Below are positions 1 through 9,305 of a stretch of 64,000 nucleotides of DNA, one piece after another. Both the position numbers and the translations under genes were made by a program. Within the stretch, counting starts at the first letter, position 1; the number at the start of each line of letters is the position of its first letter. This DNA comes from Candidatus Thiothrix putei (GTDB lineage Bacteria; Pseudomonadota; Gammaproteobacteria; Thiotrichales; Thiotrichaceae): contig CP124756.1 in NCBI GenBank assembly GCA_029972225.1, positions 744,001 through 808,000 of the forward strand. Direction: 5' to 3'. A model generated the notes under the pieces. It saw only the letters and a program-made list of their open reading frames with translations, had not been told where the DNA came from and did no database searches.

Positions 1-158
1 GTTTTGCTGCACTTGTACTGTGTGCATAACTCCAGCGCTATCACTAAAAAGCCTTGACACAAGATGTAGTGTTTTGCGGGATTTTGCTGATACAGCAGCA
101 TAATGTGTCGGGATCAGCTATCATTACCCGCTTTCCAATCACTTACCCGTTATTTGTT

Positions 159-1469
159 ATGAAACAAGCTCAACCCCGTGTCGGTTTCGTTAGTCTCGGT
201 TGCCCCAAGGCATTGGTCGATTCCGAGCGTATCCTTACCCAATTACGTGCTGAGGGTTACGAAATTAGTGGCAGTTACGATGACGCTGACCTAGTGGTGG
301 TGAACACTTGTGGTTTCATTGATTCGGCGGTGGAAGAATCTTTGGAAGCCATTGGGGAGGCATTGGATGAAAACGGCAAAGTGATTGTCACCGGTTGTCT
401 GGGGGCAAATGCAGGCACGGTATTAGACGCTTACCCGAATGTACTTGCCGTTACGGGGCCTCATGCGTATGAGGCTGTTATGCAATCGGTGCATCAGCAT
501 TTACCGCCTTTGCATGATCCCTATACGCATTTGATTCCGCCGCAGGGAATTCGCCTCACCCCGCGTCATTATGCTTACCTGAAAATTTCGGAAGGCTGTA
601 ATCACCGTTGTTCTTTCTGCATTATTCCTTCGCTACGTGGAGATTTAATCTCGCGCCCGATTGGTGATGTGTTGCAAGAGGCAGAAAACTTGGTGAATGC
701 AGGCGTGAAAGAATTGCTGGTGATTTCGCAAGATACCAGTGCTTACGGTATCGACGTGAAATACCGCACGGGTTTCTGGCAAGGTCGCCCGATTAAAACC
801 CATTCGCAGCAACTGGCTGAGGCGTTGGGGGAAATGGGGGTGTGGGTGCGCTTGCATTATGTCTACCCTTATCCGCACGTGGATAACCTGTTGCCGTTGA
901 TGGCAGACGGCAAAATCCTGCCATATCTGGATATTCCTTTCCAACATGCAAGCCCTACGGTATTAAAGGCTATGCGCCGCCCCGCCCATGCCGAAAAAGT
1001 ATTGGGGCGTTTGGCTAAGTGGCGTGAAACCTGCCCGGATATAGCGGTGCGCAGTACTTTCATTGTCGGTTTTCCCGGTGAAACCGACGATGATTTTGAA
1101 ATCTTGTTGGACTTTTTGCAGGAAGCGCAACTCGACCGCGTAGGTGCGTTCACGTATTCTCCTGTTCAGGGTGCAGAAGCGAATGCGCTTGACGGTGCTG
1201 TGCCTGAAGCGGTTAAAGAGGAACGCCTCGAACGTTTTATGGACGTACAGGCTGACATCAGTGCAGCCAAACTCAGCCGTTTAATCGGTAAAACCATGAC
1301 CGTGTTAGTGGATGAGGCGGGAGAGGGTCAAAGTATTGCTCGCACTCACCGTGATGCACCTGAAATCGACGGACAAGTGATTATCGAAGGTGTTGAGTTA
1401 CCGGTCGGGGAGTTTGCTCAAGTGCGTATTACTCATGCAGATGAACATGATCTTTGGGGTGAAATTTAA
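159..1469 (+). CDS. rimO: Ribosomal protein S12 methylthiotransferase RimO
   Basis: This radical-SAM enzyme adds a methylthio group to the conserved aspartate of ribosomal protein S12. The N-terminal domain carries the three cysteines that hold the auxiliary iron-sulfur cluster (in [17 protein letters not shown] and VTGCLG). The radical-SAM motif CxxxCxxC is seen in [10 protein letters not shown], and the last ~65 residues fit a TRAM domain. The open frame runs upstream to 54, but homology begins at [17 protein letters not shown], so the ATG at 159 is chosen. This gives 436 residues, normal for RimO. The 35 residues upstream look non-coding. The gene is monocistronic here, and an AT-rich gap follows it. 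Confidence 0.95.
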   Translation: MKQAQPRVGFVSLGCPKALVDSERILTQLRAEGYEISGSYDDADLVVVNTCGFIDSAVEESLEAIGEALDENGKVIVTGCLGANAGTVLDAYPNVLAVTGPHAYEAVMQSVHQHLPPLHDPYTHLIPPQGIRLTPRHYAYLKISEGCNHRCSFCIIPSLRGDLISRPIGDVLQEAENLVNAGVKELLVISQDTSAYGIDVKYRTGFWQGRPIKTHSQQLAEALGEMGVWVRLHYVYPYPHVDNLLPLMADGKILPYLDIPFQHASPTVLKAMRRPAHAEKVLGRLAKWRETCPDIAVRSTFIVGFPGETDDDFEILLDFLQEAQLDRVGAFTYSPVQGAEANALDGAVPEAVKEERLERFMDVQADISAAKLSRLIGKTMTVLVDEAGEGQSIARTHRDAPEIDGQVIIEGVELPVGEFAQVRITHADEHDLWGEI

Positions 1470-1698
1470 TCCTTCCTTATAAAATAATTTAGCTTGCTCA
1501 AGTCGTTTGTTTTATTTATGTTAATCGAGAGATCTTTTTGTGAAGATTTGATTAAAAATAAAATAATTAAATGATGGCAATAAATTAAATAGGTTGTTTG
1601 TATCAAATGTTGAGTATGGTTACTGTACTATGTAGCCAACATCCATTAATATAGATTATAGCTATTTAATTATAATGCCTAAGTAAGGGCTAATAAAG

Positions 1699-1878
1699 AT
1701 GATAAAATTTTTCAAACAGTTGCCTAGCGCCATCTTGGCGAATTTGCACGATGCTTTGCCTATTCTGCTTATTGTTTTGTTTTATCAGATGACGATTCTT
1801 GAGATCCCGCTCCCTGAAATTGTGGGCATGGTGGGATGGATTGTATTCGTCGCTTTTGGTTTAACTATGATTCTGTGA
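1699..1878 (+). pseudogene. Short membrane ORF resembling the start of DUF1538 proteins; probable gene remnant
   Basis: A 59-codon ORF beginning MIKFFKQLPSAILANLHDAL, with two hydrophobic segments (about residues 20-32 and 42-59). From memory, its pattern (LPILLIVLFYQ, then LPEIVG, then FGLTMIL) resembles the N-terminal ~60 residues of DUF1538 integral membrane proteins, which are normally several hundred residues long. Here a TGA ends the frame within the second segment, and a terminator hairpin follows six bases later, so no downstream part exists. It is either a decayed N-terminal stub or a genuine small membrane protein. The preceding 230 bases (1470-1698) are AT-rich and contain no gene I can recognise. 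Confidence 0.4.
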
Positions 1879-1883
1879 AAGAC

Positions 1884-1910
1884 AAAAAAACCCGCGTTAG
1901 CGGGTTTTTT
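1884..1910. terminator. Bidirectional intrinsic terminator
   Basis: A perfect stem CCCGC/GCGGG with loop GTTA is flanked by seven A on the left and six T on the right. It can end transcription from the short ORF on the plus strand and from dacB on the minus strand, whose stop codon lies 23 bases away. Confidence 0.85.
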
Positions 1911-1932
1911 ATAGGGCTAGAGACGTAACGCG

Positions 1933-3444
1933 TTACTGCGCACTGGCAACATTGTTTTGAGCGCCGTAATAGACCCATTCAACAAGATCATCGTGTGCTT
2001 CTTTGGCTGTCGCCCGGATACTAGCGTCATTGTGCAAGAGCGCTACCACATAGGTTTGCCCATTGGCTGCGGTTAAATAGCCAGCGAGTGCACGTACATC
2101 ACGCAACGTGCCGGTTTTAAACTTGCCACGTCCTGCAAGATTTTTCAGGCGACTTTTTACAGTACCATCCACTCCCAAAATCGCCATCGAACGCATCAGT
2201 TCGTCACGGTAAGGGCTGTTATACGCATCGACAAGCATTTCACCCATTTCACGGGTTGAAATCCGCTCTACCCGGCTTAGACCGGAACCATTTTCAATTT
2301 TGAGGTTGGAGAAGCGTAAGCCCCTGCTTTCCATAAATTGCCCAACAGCACCAGCACCTTTTTGGGTTGTACCGGGTGCGCCGAATTGTTTCGCGCCCAT
2401 GGATAACAGGACTTGGCGAGCTTTGACGTTGTTGCTGTCTTTGTTGATTTCAACCAATACGTCACGCAACGGTGCTGATTGGTGAGTGCTGGCTAATTGT
2501 GCACCAGCCGGAACAGCTTGTACCTGAAGCCCACCGTTGAGGTGCCCGCCCATTTCGCCAACCCATATTTTCCAGAAATCACCGAATAGATTGGCGTTTA
2601 GATCATTGCCATTGCGTGGCGCAATCGGGCAAATACGCTGGATTTGTCCTGCTTTATTGCGCATTTCATAGCAACTGCCACGTTCGTTATAGAGCAGGGC
2701 TTCGGGTTGGGCGTTGTAACTGGCTCCATCCTTGCCGTCAATTGCTGCTTGGTAGGGGACATTGAAATAGGTTTTATCAACCACAAAGTTACCCGCGATA
2801 TTACGGATACCCCGCGCACGCAGCCCTTGTAATAATTGACGGAAATCAGCTTCACGGAAATCTGGGTTGCCGTAGCCTTTAATGATGACATCCCCTTGCA
2901 AGGTATCGCCAGCGATATTACCGGTGGTGTAAATTTCGGTTGGCCAACGGTAATCAGGCCCCAGTACCCCTAAAGCAGCATAGCTGGTGACCAGTTTCAT
3001 CGTCGAGGCTGGGTTACGTGGGGTATCGGCATAAGCCACTAGCAAGGGTTGACCGCCATTCACTGGGCGTACATAAGCGCCAAGATTTTGCTCCGACAGG
3101 CCACGTAAACGTAGGCTGCTGGCAATGTTGTCAGGTAAACGGTTGAGTTTGCCCGAACCCCGATAAGTCTTATCACCACCAGCGGAACTTAATAGCGTTG
3201 GTTGTAACTTGGCAGCAGGCGTTGGGCTTTCTACGTGGTTGGCAGCACGTGTTTGCCATTGTTCCGGCTGTTTTGGTATTGCTGGTTGTACGGAAGACTG
3301 TGACGGGGTATCCCCAAACAATTCCGCTTGTGTGAGGGTAGCGCCAGCATTCGCGACAGCCGTACCCGGTTGGACATTTTGTGAACTGCACGCTACCAGC
3401 GATACTGAAAGCATCAGTAATGTGCCCAGATGCAAAATTCGCAT
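1933..3444 (-). CDS. dacB: D-alanyl-D-alanine carboxypeptidase / endopeptidase, PBP4 family
   Basis: A class C penicillin-binding protein that trims or cleaves peptidoglycan cross-links in the periplasm. The three active-site motifs are visible: SxxK as STMK in PASTMKLVTSYAALG, SxN as SNN in KDSNNVKARQ, and KTG in GKFKTGTLRD. The N-terminus is a lipoprotein signal with lipobox SLVACSS, so it is probably membrane-anchored. The open frame begins at 3462, but the ATG at 3444 has a good ribosome-binding site (GGGGAA) just upstream and starts directly at the signal peptide, so it is preferred (503 residues). Transcription ends at the hairpin at 1884-1910. Confidence 0.9.
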   Translation of the reverse strand: MRILHLGTLLMLSVSLVACSSQNVQPGTAVANAGATLTQAELFGDTPSQSSVQPAIPKQPEQWQTRAANHVESPTPAAKLQPTLLSSAGGDKTYRGSGKLNRLPDNIASSLRLRGLSEQNLGAYVRPVNGGQPLLVAYADTPRNPASTMKLVTSYAALGVLGPDYRWPTEIYTTGNIAGDTLQGDVIIKGYGNPDFREADFRQLLQGLRARGIRNIAGNFVVDKTYFNVPYQAAIDGKDGASYNAQPEALLYNERGSCYEMRNKAGQIQRICPIAPRNGNDLNANLFGDFWKIWVGEMGGHLNGGLQVQAVPAGAQLASTHQSAPLRDVLVEINKDSNNVKARQVLLSMGAKQFGAPGTTQKGAGAVGQFMESRGLRFSNLKIENGSGLSRVERISTREMGEMLVDAYNSPYRDELMRSMAILGVDGTVKSRLKNLAGRGKFKTGTLRDVRALAGYLTAANGQTYVVALLHNDASIRATAKEAHDDLVEWVYYGAQNNVASAQ

Positions 3445-3623
3445 AGATTCCCCGTTCTTCATGTTTCCGTACCCAATGATTTTAGCGCCCCGTCTGAAAA
3501 CAGGTGAGATGAAAAATAAATATTGTAAGCCCTGTTGCCCGATAAGTCTTTCATGACTTGCATAAATAGAGACTTAATCAGGCTCAAAAGTTCCCTGTGC
3601 GGCTAAACAGCCCCATGAAAAAA

Positions 3624-3650
3624 GCCTACCTTCTCAATCTAAAGGTAGGC
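3624..3650 (-). terminator. Intrinsic terminator of the small gene at 3687-3920
   Basis: A nine-base-pair stem GCCTACCTT/AAGGTAGGC is followed, on the minus strand, by a run of six T. It sits 36 bases past the stop of the minus-strand gene 3687-3920. Confidence 0.8.
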
Positions 3651-3686
3651 TGGGTTGGTGGTATTTCGCTCTACGAAACAAATTGA

Positions 3687-3920
3687 TCATAAACCGATCA
3701 ATTCGGCATGGTAGCCTCGTTGCTGCACAGTCTTCAATATGTCATAAGAATAAGCCTGCTCAGGATCATAATCCACCACCATTAAGTGGCGGGTACGTTC
3801 ATTCATACACGCGGAAAGAATGCCGGGGGAAAAAGATAGGTCATATTCCAGTGTGTGAATTTCGGTATCGGAAAGCTCTTCGTCGATATGCATAACGACG
3901 GCTACATCATATTTATTCAT
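3687..3920 (-). CDS. Small ferredoxin-fold (HMA-like) protein without metal-binding cysteines
   Basis: A 77-residue protein with the alternating strand-helix-strand-strand-helix-strand pattern of heavy-metal-associated (HMA) domains. Visible elements are VAVVMHIDEELSD, then a helix ending in a glycine before SACMNE, then HLMVVDYDP, and a C-terminal helix-strand ending YHAELIGL. The CxxC metal site is missing; only one cysteine is present. The ATG at 3920 has a clear Shine-Dalgarno (AGGAG, 7 bases upstream). It is divergent from rlpA and has its own terminator. The fold is inferred from pattern only and the function is unknown; it could be a regulatory or protein-binding relative of HMA domains. 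Confidence 0.6.
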   Translation of the reverse strand: MNKYDVAVVMHIDEELSDTEIHTLEYDLSFSPGILSACMNERTRHLMVVDYDPEQAYSYDILKTVQQRGYHAELIGL

Positions 3921-4230
3921 AAGTCAGCTCCTGGATATTGTCTTTAGGTTCACCGTCCGAATCGGCGTGAATTGCCGGACAGCTTGCTGGATGCGCTTCT
4001 GGGATAGAAACGAAAGGAAAAATCGCTTGTGTAGCATAACCTCCTGCATTAGGTTACATCACTTAACGCTAAGTCAGATTTTAGCGCTTGTCAAAAGCAA
4101 CTACATTTCATGTATGAATCATCACAAGGTGATGGAGAAACTTGCCGGTGTTGTGCAGGGTTTGAGAATGTCCGGCAGCATGTTATGCTTTCATTCGACT
4201 CAACTTTTTAGTCGGAGGAAATTTAAAATA
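3921..4230 (+). promoter_or_regulatory. Divergent intergenic region with a sigma-70 promoter for rlpA
   Basis: These 310 bases separate the divergent small gene and rlpA. An open frame crosses them, but its peptide looks non-coding. A plausible promoter is TTGAGA (4162-4167), a 16-base spacer and TATGCT (4184-4189), followed by the strong ribosome-binding site GGAGGAA at about 4214. I see no RNA gene in the rest. Confidence 0.5.
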
Positions 4231-4962
4231 ATGAAAATATTAAAACAATCGTTATGGACAGGATGGACGCGCCGTATCGGTGTGAGCATCACTGCCTTAA
4301 CCCTTGCTGCTACGTTTAGCTTGCCTACCGCAGCCATGGCCAAAGAGAAAAAAGCTGCCAGTAAAGTGAGTGCTCAGCAGAAGTCGAGCAAGAAAGTCAG
4401 TCACAACAAGGCAAGTAAAAAGGTTCATAAAACCAAAATACGTGCCAAGCACACCAAAGCAGCAAAAAGTCGTGTGCTTAGTAAACAACGAAGTAAGTCC
4501 ACGAATGAATCGCAGCAATGGGTGTGGAACCCTTCTCAAGAACCTAAGCAGGCTTATTACACCATACCTGCATCCGTTGCCGGTGTAGCCGGAAGCCCGC
4601 CGAGCCAGCCCGCCTTTTTACCCCCCGAAGCCCCTATCCCCGCCAAACCGGTGGCTGAATCAGGCAAAGCCCATCAGGTAGGTACAGCCTCTTTCTACAG
4701 TGACAAATTCAATGGTCGTAAGACGGCGAGTGGTGAACGGTTCGACCAGAATGATTTGACCTGTGCGCATGGTAGCCTACCCTTTGGTTGCCGCATCCGT
4801 GTGACCAACTTGCGTAATAACAAAGCGGTGGAAGTGAAAGTCAACGACCGGGGCGGCTTTAGTAACCACGGGCGGGTGATTGACTTGTCAAAAGCCGCTG
4901 CCAAAGAAATCGGCATGGTTGCTACGGGTACTGCCAAAGTCAAAGTTGAGGTATTGGAATAA
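4231..4962 (+). CDS. rlpA: RlpA-family septal ring lytic transglycosylase / endolytic peptidoglycan transglycosylase
   Basis: A secreted cell-wall enzyme of the RlpA family, which cleaves denuded glycan strands at the septum. A signal peptide (MKILKQSLWTGWTRR, a hydrophobic core, then AMA) is followed by a very basic Lys/Ser-rich linker (about residues 33-85) and a Pro-rich stretch. The C-terminal double-psi beta-barrel contains GTASFYSDKFNGRKTASGE, the family aspartate in VNDRGGF, and RVIDLSKAA. No SPOR domain follows, unlike E. coli RlpA. The ATG at 4231 is chosen because of the strong upstream GGAGGAA; the open frame upstream to 3967 is implausible. The basic linker could bind DNA or cell-wall polymer. 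Confidence 0.85.
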   Translation: MKILKQSLWTGWTRRIGVSITALTLAATFSLPTAAMAKEKKAASKVSAQQKSSKKVSHNKASKKVHKTKIRAKHTKAAKSRVLSKQRSKSTNESQQWVWNPSQEPKQAYYTIPASVAGVAGSPPSQPAFLPPEAPIPAKPVAESGKAHQVGTASFYSDKFNGRKTASGERFDQNDLTCAHGSLPFGCRIRVTNLRNNKAVEVKVNDRGGFSNHGRVIDLSKAAAKEIGMVATGTAKVKVEVLE

Positions 4963-4982
4963 AGCATTCCTCCCGTTTACCT

Positions 4983-6725
4983 GTGCATAACAGCACGGTT
5001 GCCGGTGGGTTAACCGTGCTGTTTGTAGTGTTGACGTTGCTTACCGTGTATTACGCAGTACGTCAAAGTGCAGAGCAGCGTTTGCAGCAAGAAACCAGCG
5101 CCCTCTCACAGCAATTGGTAGGGCAATTAACGGCTGAATTAGAAAAACACCGCTACTTGCCGGAGCTACTGGCACAATCCACAGAGGCTCGCTCGCTACT
5201 CAGCTCTCCCACCCCTGATCCAACCGCCTTAGCAGCATTTAACCAGACGCTGGAAAAAGTGAACCGCATTGCTGGCACTGCTGATATTTACCTGATGAGT
5301 ATTGACGGTTTGACCATCGCTGCCAGTAATTGGAATACCCGTGCTTCTTTTGTCGGCAAAAATTTCGCGTTTCGGCAGTATTTCCAGCAAGCGATACAAG
5401 GACAGTTAGGACGCTATTATGCTTTAGGCACGACATCAAAAAAGCGTGGTTATTACTTTGCCCATGCAGTGCATGATCGTGACGGTAAGGTGATTGGTGT
5501 GATGGTGGTGAAAGTCGATATTGATCTGCAAGAAGAACGCTGGAAACAAACAACGGCTGATTTCATGGTGGCGGATCGTGACAGCGTGGTGTTCATGTCC
5601 AGCCGTGACGAATGGCGTCTACGTTCTTTACACGTTTTATCCGCAGCCACTCAGGCAGCATTACACAAAAACCAGCGTTACGATCAACAAGCCATTGAAC
5701 GTTTGCCTAGCAACTGGCGTATTAACCCGGCATTAGAATGGCAACGTGTCAGCACCGCTCAGCAACAGTATTTGGTACATAAACGCCCGATGGATTTCAT
5801 CGACTGGGATGTGTATATCCTAACGGACTGGAGCAGTGTCACCCGTGCAGTAGTCACCATGGTGCTGATGACAGCGTTTATGTTATTGCTAACGTTGTTG
5901 TTATTGTACGTATTGTGGAAAAATCAGCGCCAACGCCGTGAATACGAGCAAAAAGCCCGCGAAGATTTGGAAGCCAAGGTCGCAGAACGCACGCAAGAAT
6001 TGCACCGTACCCAAGAGGAATTGGTACAGGCGGCAAAAATGGCAGCCTTGGGGCAGCTTTCCGCCGGAATCAACCACGAACTCAACAACCCGCTGACGGC
6101 GATTCGTGCTTATGCTGACAATGCCGCGCAATTTCTTGAAATTGGCAAGCCCGATATTGCCCGCAACAACCTGACTGAAATCGTGGGGTTAACTGAGCGC
6201 ATGGCGACGATTACCCGCCAACTCAAAACGTTTTCACGCAAAAGTGCCGGGCAAATTGAAACCTGTGATTTGCATTGGGCGTTGGATTCAGCGCTAAGTA
6301 TTGTCCAGCCCAAGCTGACACAAACGCACGTCGTGTTGGAGCAGCAACGGGGCGAACAGACCCGTTATGTACAAGCGGATCTGGTGTGGTTGGAACAGAT
6401 TCTGGTCAACTTATTGAGCAATGCTGCCGAAGCGGTGCAAGAGCAAAACGAGCAGCGCTTGTGGGTGGTGCTGCAAGCACGTGATGGGCAAGTACAGGTG
6501 AGTGTACGTGACAATGGCACGGGGATCAGTGAATCAGCGATGCCCCATGTTTTTGAAGCCTTTTTTACCACTAAAACCATTGGTAAAGGCTTGGGCTTGG
6601 GGCTGTCGATTTCCTATCGCCTTGCACGTGAGATGAATGGTGATTTACGTGCCACCAATGCCCCACAAGGTGGCGCAGTATTTACGCTCACATTGCAAGC
6701 AGCGACTCACGGAGATTCCCCATGA
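4983..6725 (+). CDS. dctB: Membrane sensor histidine kinase, DctB-like
   Basis: The sensor of a two-component system that, in DctB relatives, monitors C4-dicarboxylates. One membrane helix (about residues 8-27) is followed by a ~260-residue periplasmic double-Cache domain with the typical NFAFRQYFQQA region. A second helix (about 290-313) and a coiled coil lead to the HisKA domain, with the phospho-accepting His in GINHELNNPLTA. The HATPase domain has an N box (NLLSNAAEAV), DNGTGI and GKGLGLGLS. The start codon is GTG at 4983, 21 bases after rlpA, with a weak ribosome-binding site. It overlaps dctD by four bases (ATGA). No dicarboxylate transporter lies nearby, so the ligand is an inference. 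Confidence 0.75.
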   Translation: MHNSTVAGGLTVLFVVLTLLTVYYAVRQSAEQRLQQETSALSQQLVGQLTAELEKHRYLPELLAQSTEARSLLSSPTPDPTALAAFNQTLEKVNRIAGTADIYLMSIDGLTIAASNWNTRASFVGKNFAFRQYFQQAIQGQLGRYYALGTTSKKRGYYFAHAVHDRDGKVIGVMVVKVDIDLQEERWKQTTADFMVADRDSVVFMSSRDEWRLRSLHVLSAATQAALHKNQRYDQQAIERLPSNWRINPALEWQRVSTAQQQYLVHKRPMDFIDWDVYILTDWSSVTRAVVTMVLMTAFMLLLTLLLLYVLWKNQRQRREYEQKAREDLEAKVAERTQELHRTQEELVQAAKMAALGQLSAGINHELNNPLTAIRAYADNAAQFLEIGKPDIARNNLTEIVGLTERMATITRQLKTFSRKSAGQIETCDLHWALDSALSIVQPKLTQTHVVLEQQRGEQTRYVQADLVWLEQILVNLLSNAAEAVQEQNEQRLWVVLQARDGQVQVSVRDNGTGISESAMPHVFEAFFTTKTIGKGLGLGLSISYRLAREMNGDLRATNAPQGGAVFTLTLQAATHGDSP

Positions 6726-7936
6726 TTGCCCCTAATATCCTGTTGATTGATGATGAAAAGACAGTCCGGGATGCTACCGCGCAATCCCTCCTGTTAGCCG
6801 GATACACGGTGGAAACCTTTAGCCGTGCGGCTGATGCCTTGCAAAAACTAACGGCTGAATTCGAGGGCGTGATTATTTCTGACATCCGAATGCCGGAAAT
6901 GGATGGTTTGGAGTTTCTTCAGCGGGTACTGCGTATTGATCGTGATCTGCCGGTCATTTTGATCAGCGGACATGCGGATGTGGCGACGGCAGTGAGCGCG
7001 ATCCGCAATGGCGGTTATGACTTGCTGGAAAAACCCTTTTCCAATACACAATTGGTGGAAGTGGTGAAACGCGCCAGCGACAAACGCCGTTTGACCCTAG
7101 AAAACCGTGCCTTGAAAGAAGCACTGGCAAACCAAACGCGCCCCGGCCCCCGGATTATTGGGCAAACCCCCGCTATCATGATGTTACGCAAAATGATTAC
7201 GCGCATTGCCAACGTCAATGCCGATGTGTTGGTGATGGGGGAAACCGGCACGGGCAAGGAGTTGGTCGCCCGTTCTATCCACGAACAAAGCCAGCGACGC
7301 GATCATAATTATGTGGCAATTAACTGTGCGGCGATTCCCGCCAGTTTGCTCGATAGTGAGCTATTTGGGCATGAGGCGGGGGCATTTACTGGGGCAAAAG
7401 GCAAACGCATTGGCAAGTTTGAACATGCAAACGGTGGCACGCTATTTCTGGATGAAATCGAGGGAATGCCACTGACCACGCAAGCCCCCTTATTGCGGGT
7501 ACTGCAAGAGCGCAAGATTGAGCGGCTTGGGTCTAATAAGCTGATTCCACTGGATATTCGGGTGATTGCTGCCACTAAAGTCGATTTGAAAGATGCAGCA
7601 GAACGGGCTGAGTTTCGACGGGATTTGTACTACCGCTTAAATGTGGTGACGTTGGAAATTCCTCCGTTGCGAGCGCGGCGTGAAGATATACCGTTGCTGT
7701 TTCAGCATTTTGTGTTGATTGCGGCAGCCCGTTGCGAAACCGAAGTGCCGCCGCTCAATAGCCAAGCCTTGCACGTGCTGATGGGGCATGACTGGCCGGG
7801 CAATATCCGTGAATTACGCAATATTGCCGAGCGTTATGTGTTGCTGGGGGAGGCATACAATTTCGATCTGGCGACCCTGATGAATGCGGGGGATAAATTG
7901 GAAGGGTTTGAAACAGTTACCATAAAATCTATCTAA
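6722..7936 (+). pseudogene. dctD: Sigma-54-dependent response regulator, DctD-like, truncated by a TnpB element
   Basis: Partner regulator of the upstream kinase. The receiver domain (residues 1-120) has the acidic pocket in LIDDEKTVRD, the phospho-acceptor Asp in ISDIRMPEMDG and the Lys in LLEKPFSN. The sigma-54 AAA+ domain has Walker A GETGTGKE, the sigma-54 contact loop GAFTGA and Walker B GTLFLDEI. The true gene stops at about residue 395 (LEG). The final residues FETVTIKSI and the stop come from the inserted element. The missing Fis-type DNA-binding domain is preserved in frame at 9306-9473 on the far side of the transposon. The remaining protein could still form a ring and touch sigma-54 but should lack specific DNA binding. 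Confidence 0.85.
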
Positions 7937-9304
7937 ATCTATTCAAACTTTATCATTTTGGTTAGGTTTATAAAAGCGTAGTGCCGTTTATCCGTAAAAG
8001 ATAGCAGCAAAAGCACGGATGACTAGACAACTATCACACCGTGCTGCATTCTGTTTGCCATGATCATCAGCCACAAAATCCGCCTTGACCCCAACCATAA
8101 GCAAGCGACGTACTTGGCGAAAGCCGCTGGTACAGCACGGTTCGCCTACAACTGGGCGTTGGCAGAATGGCAAACCCAATACGCCGCATGGAAAGACGAT
8201 AACACCCAGCCAAAACCCAACCAAATGGGCTTGCGCCGCCAATTGAACGCCATCAAACGCGAACAATTCCCCTGGATGCTGGAAGTCACCAAAAACGCCC
8301 CGCAAATGGCGATTATCCAACTCGGTGCAGCTTTCAAGAACTTCTTTGCGGGGCGAGCCAAGTACCCGCAATTCAAAAAGAAAGGCAAAAGCCGCGACAG
8401 TTTCACCCTCACCAACGACCAGTTCAGCCTTGACGGTTGCCGCATCCGCATTCCCAACCTTGGGGTAGTACGGATGCGGGAAACGTTACGCTTTTCCGGC
8501 AAAATCCTCTCTGCCACGGTTTCCCGCACCGCTGACCAGTGGTTCGCCAGCATCACCGTGGATACCGACCAACATCATCTCCCGCCTGCCAAAAACCAAG
8601 GCACGGTAGGGGTGGATTTGGGCGTATCTGCACTGGCAACCCTATCAACGGGGGAAAAAGTGGTTGGGGCAAAGCCGCATAAAGCCTTGCTTTCCCGCCT
8701 AAAACGGCTCTCGCGCAGCCTGTCCCGCAAGGTCAAAGGCAGTGCCAACCGTCACAAGGCGAAGCAGAAGCTGGCAACACTTCACGCACGTATTGCCAAC
8801 ATTCGCCAAGACAGTTTGCACCAACTCACTACGGATTTAACCCGCCGTTTTCACACCATCGGCATTGAAGATTTGAACGTGTCGGGTATGGTGAAAAACC
8901 GTCATTTATCCCGTGCCATCAGTGACATGGGATTCTTCGAGTTCCGGCGGCAACTGGAATACAAGGCGGAAATGCGGGGTGCGGTGGTCGTGGTGGCTGA
9001 TCGGTTTTTTGCCTCCAGCAAAACCTGTTCTGCTGCTGGCTGTGGGCATAAAGTGGAGAAGCTGCCACTGTCGGTACGTGAATGGACTTGCCCCGTTTGC
9101 GGTGCAGTCCATGACCGTGACATAAATGCCGCCAAGAATTTAGAAGAATACGCCGTGAGTTACACGGTGTCTGCCTGTGGAGGGGAAGGCTCTGGTCTTG
9201 GGCGCAAGCCGAAGACGAAACCAGCCCCCGTGAAGCAGGAATTCAACACCATGACTACTTTTAGTTAGCTATAGGTAGATTTGGGTAGGTTTGAAATAAC
9301 GGTT
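7904..9304 (+). mobile_element. TnpB-only transposon (IS607/IS605-type relative), copy 1
   Basis: The boundaries come from comparison with copy 2 (34113-35513). The two are near-identical over exactly 1401 bases and differ outside that range. Left and right ends share GGTT (7905-7908 and 9301-9304), and removing the element with one GGTT restores the dctD reading frame. No tnpA is present. The subterminal regions (ATCTATCTAAATCTATTC on the left, GTAGATTTGGGTAGG on the right) are imperfectly inverted. GG at both junctions recalls IS607, whose serine recombinase joins at GG; that assignment is an inference. The element presumably moves with a transposase supplied elsewhere. Confidence 0.85.
8060..9268 (+). 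CDS. tnpB: RNA-guided endonuclease TnpB (transposon copy 1)
   Basis: A 402-residue OrfB/TnpB protein, intact. The N-terminal helix-turn-helix region starts MIISHKIRLDPNHKQATYL. The RuvC catalytic residues are the Asp in GVDLGVSAL (about 186), the Glu in IGIEDLNVSGM (about 270) and the Asp in HDRDINAAKN (about 353). The zinc ribbon is formed by CSAAGC and CPVC. Members of this family use a transposon-encoded omega RNA from the element's right end to cut DNA next to a short motif, which helps the element persist. Only 36 bases separate the stop codon from the element end, so the RNA scaffold must overlap the 3' part of this gene. Confidence 0.92.
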   Translation: MIISHKIRLDPNHKQATYLAKAAGTARFAYNWALAEWQTQYAAWKDDNTQPKPNQMGLRRQLNAIKREQFPWMLEVTKNAPQMAIIQLGAAFKNFFAGRAKYPQFKKKGKSRDSFTLTNDQFSLDGCRIRIPNLGVVRMRETLRFSGKILSATVSRTADQWFASITVDTDQHHLPPAKNQGTVGVDLGVSALATLSTGEKVVGAKPHKALLSRLKRLSRSLSRKVKGSANRHKAKQKLATLHARIANIRQDSLHQLTTDLTRRFHTIGIEDLNVSGMVKNRHLSRAISDMGFFEFRRQLEYKAEMRGAVVVVADRFFASSKTCSAAGCGHKVEKLPLSVREWTCPVCGAVHDRDINAAKNLEEYAVSYTVSACGGEGSGLGRKPKTKPAPVKQEFNTMTTFS

Positions 9305-9305
9305 G

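Noticed and set aside
3967-4230. N-terminal extension of RlpA
   Set aside because: The extension has no signal peptide or homology, and a strong ribosome-binding site and signal peptide begin at 4231.
7988-8371. Minus-strand ORF of 127 codons, repeated at 34197-34580
   Set aside because: It is the antisense shadow of tnpB in both transposon copies; the conservation comes from the element itself.
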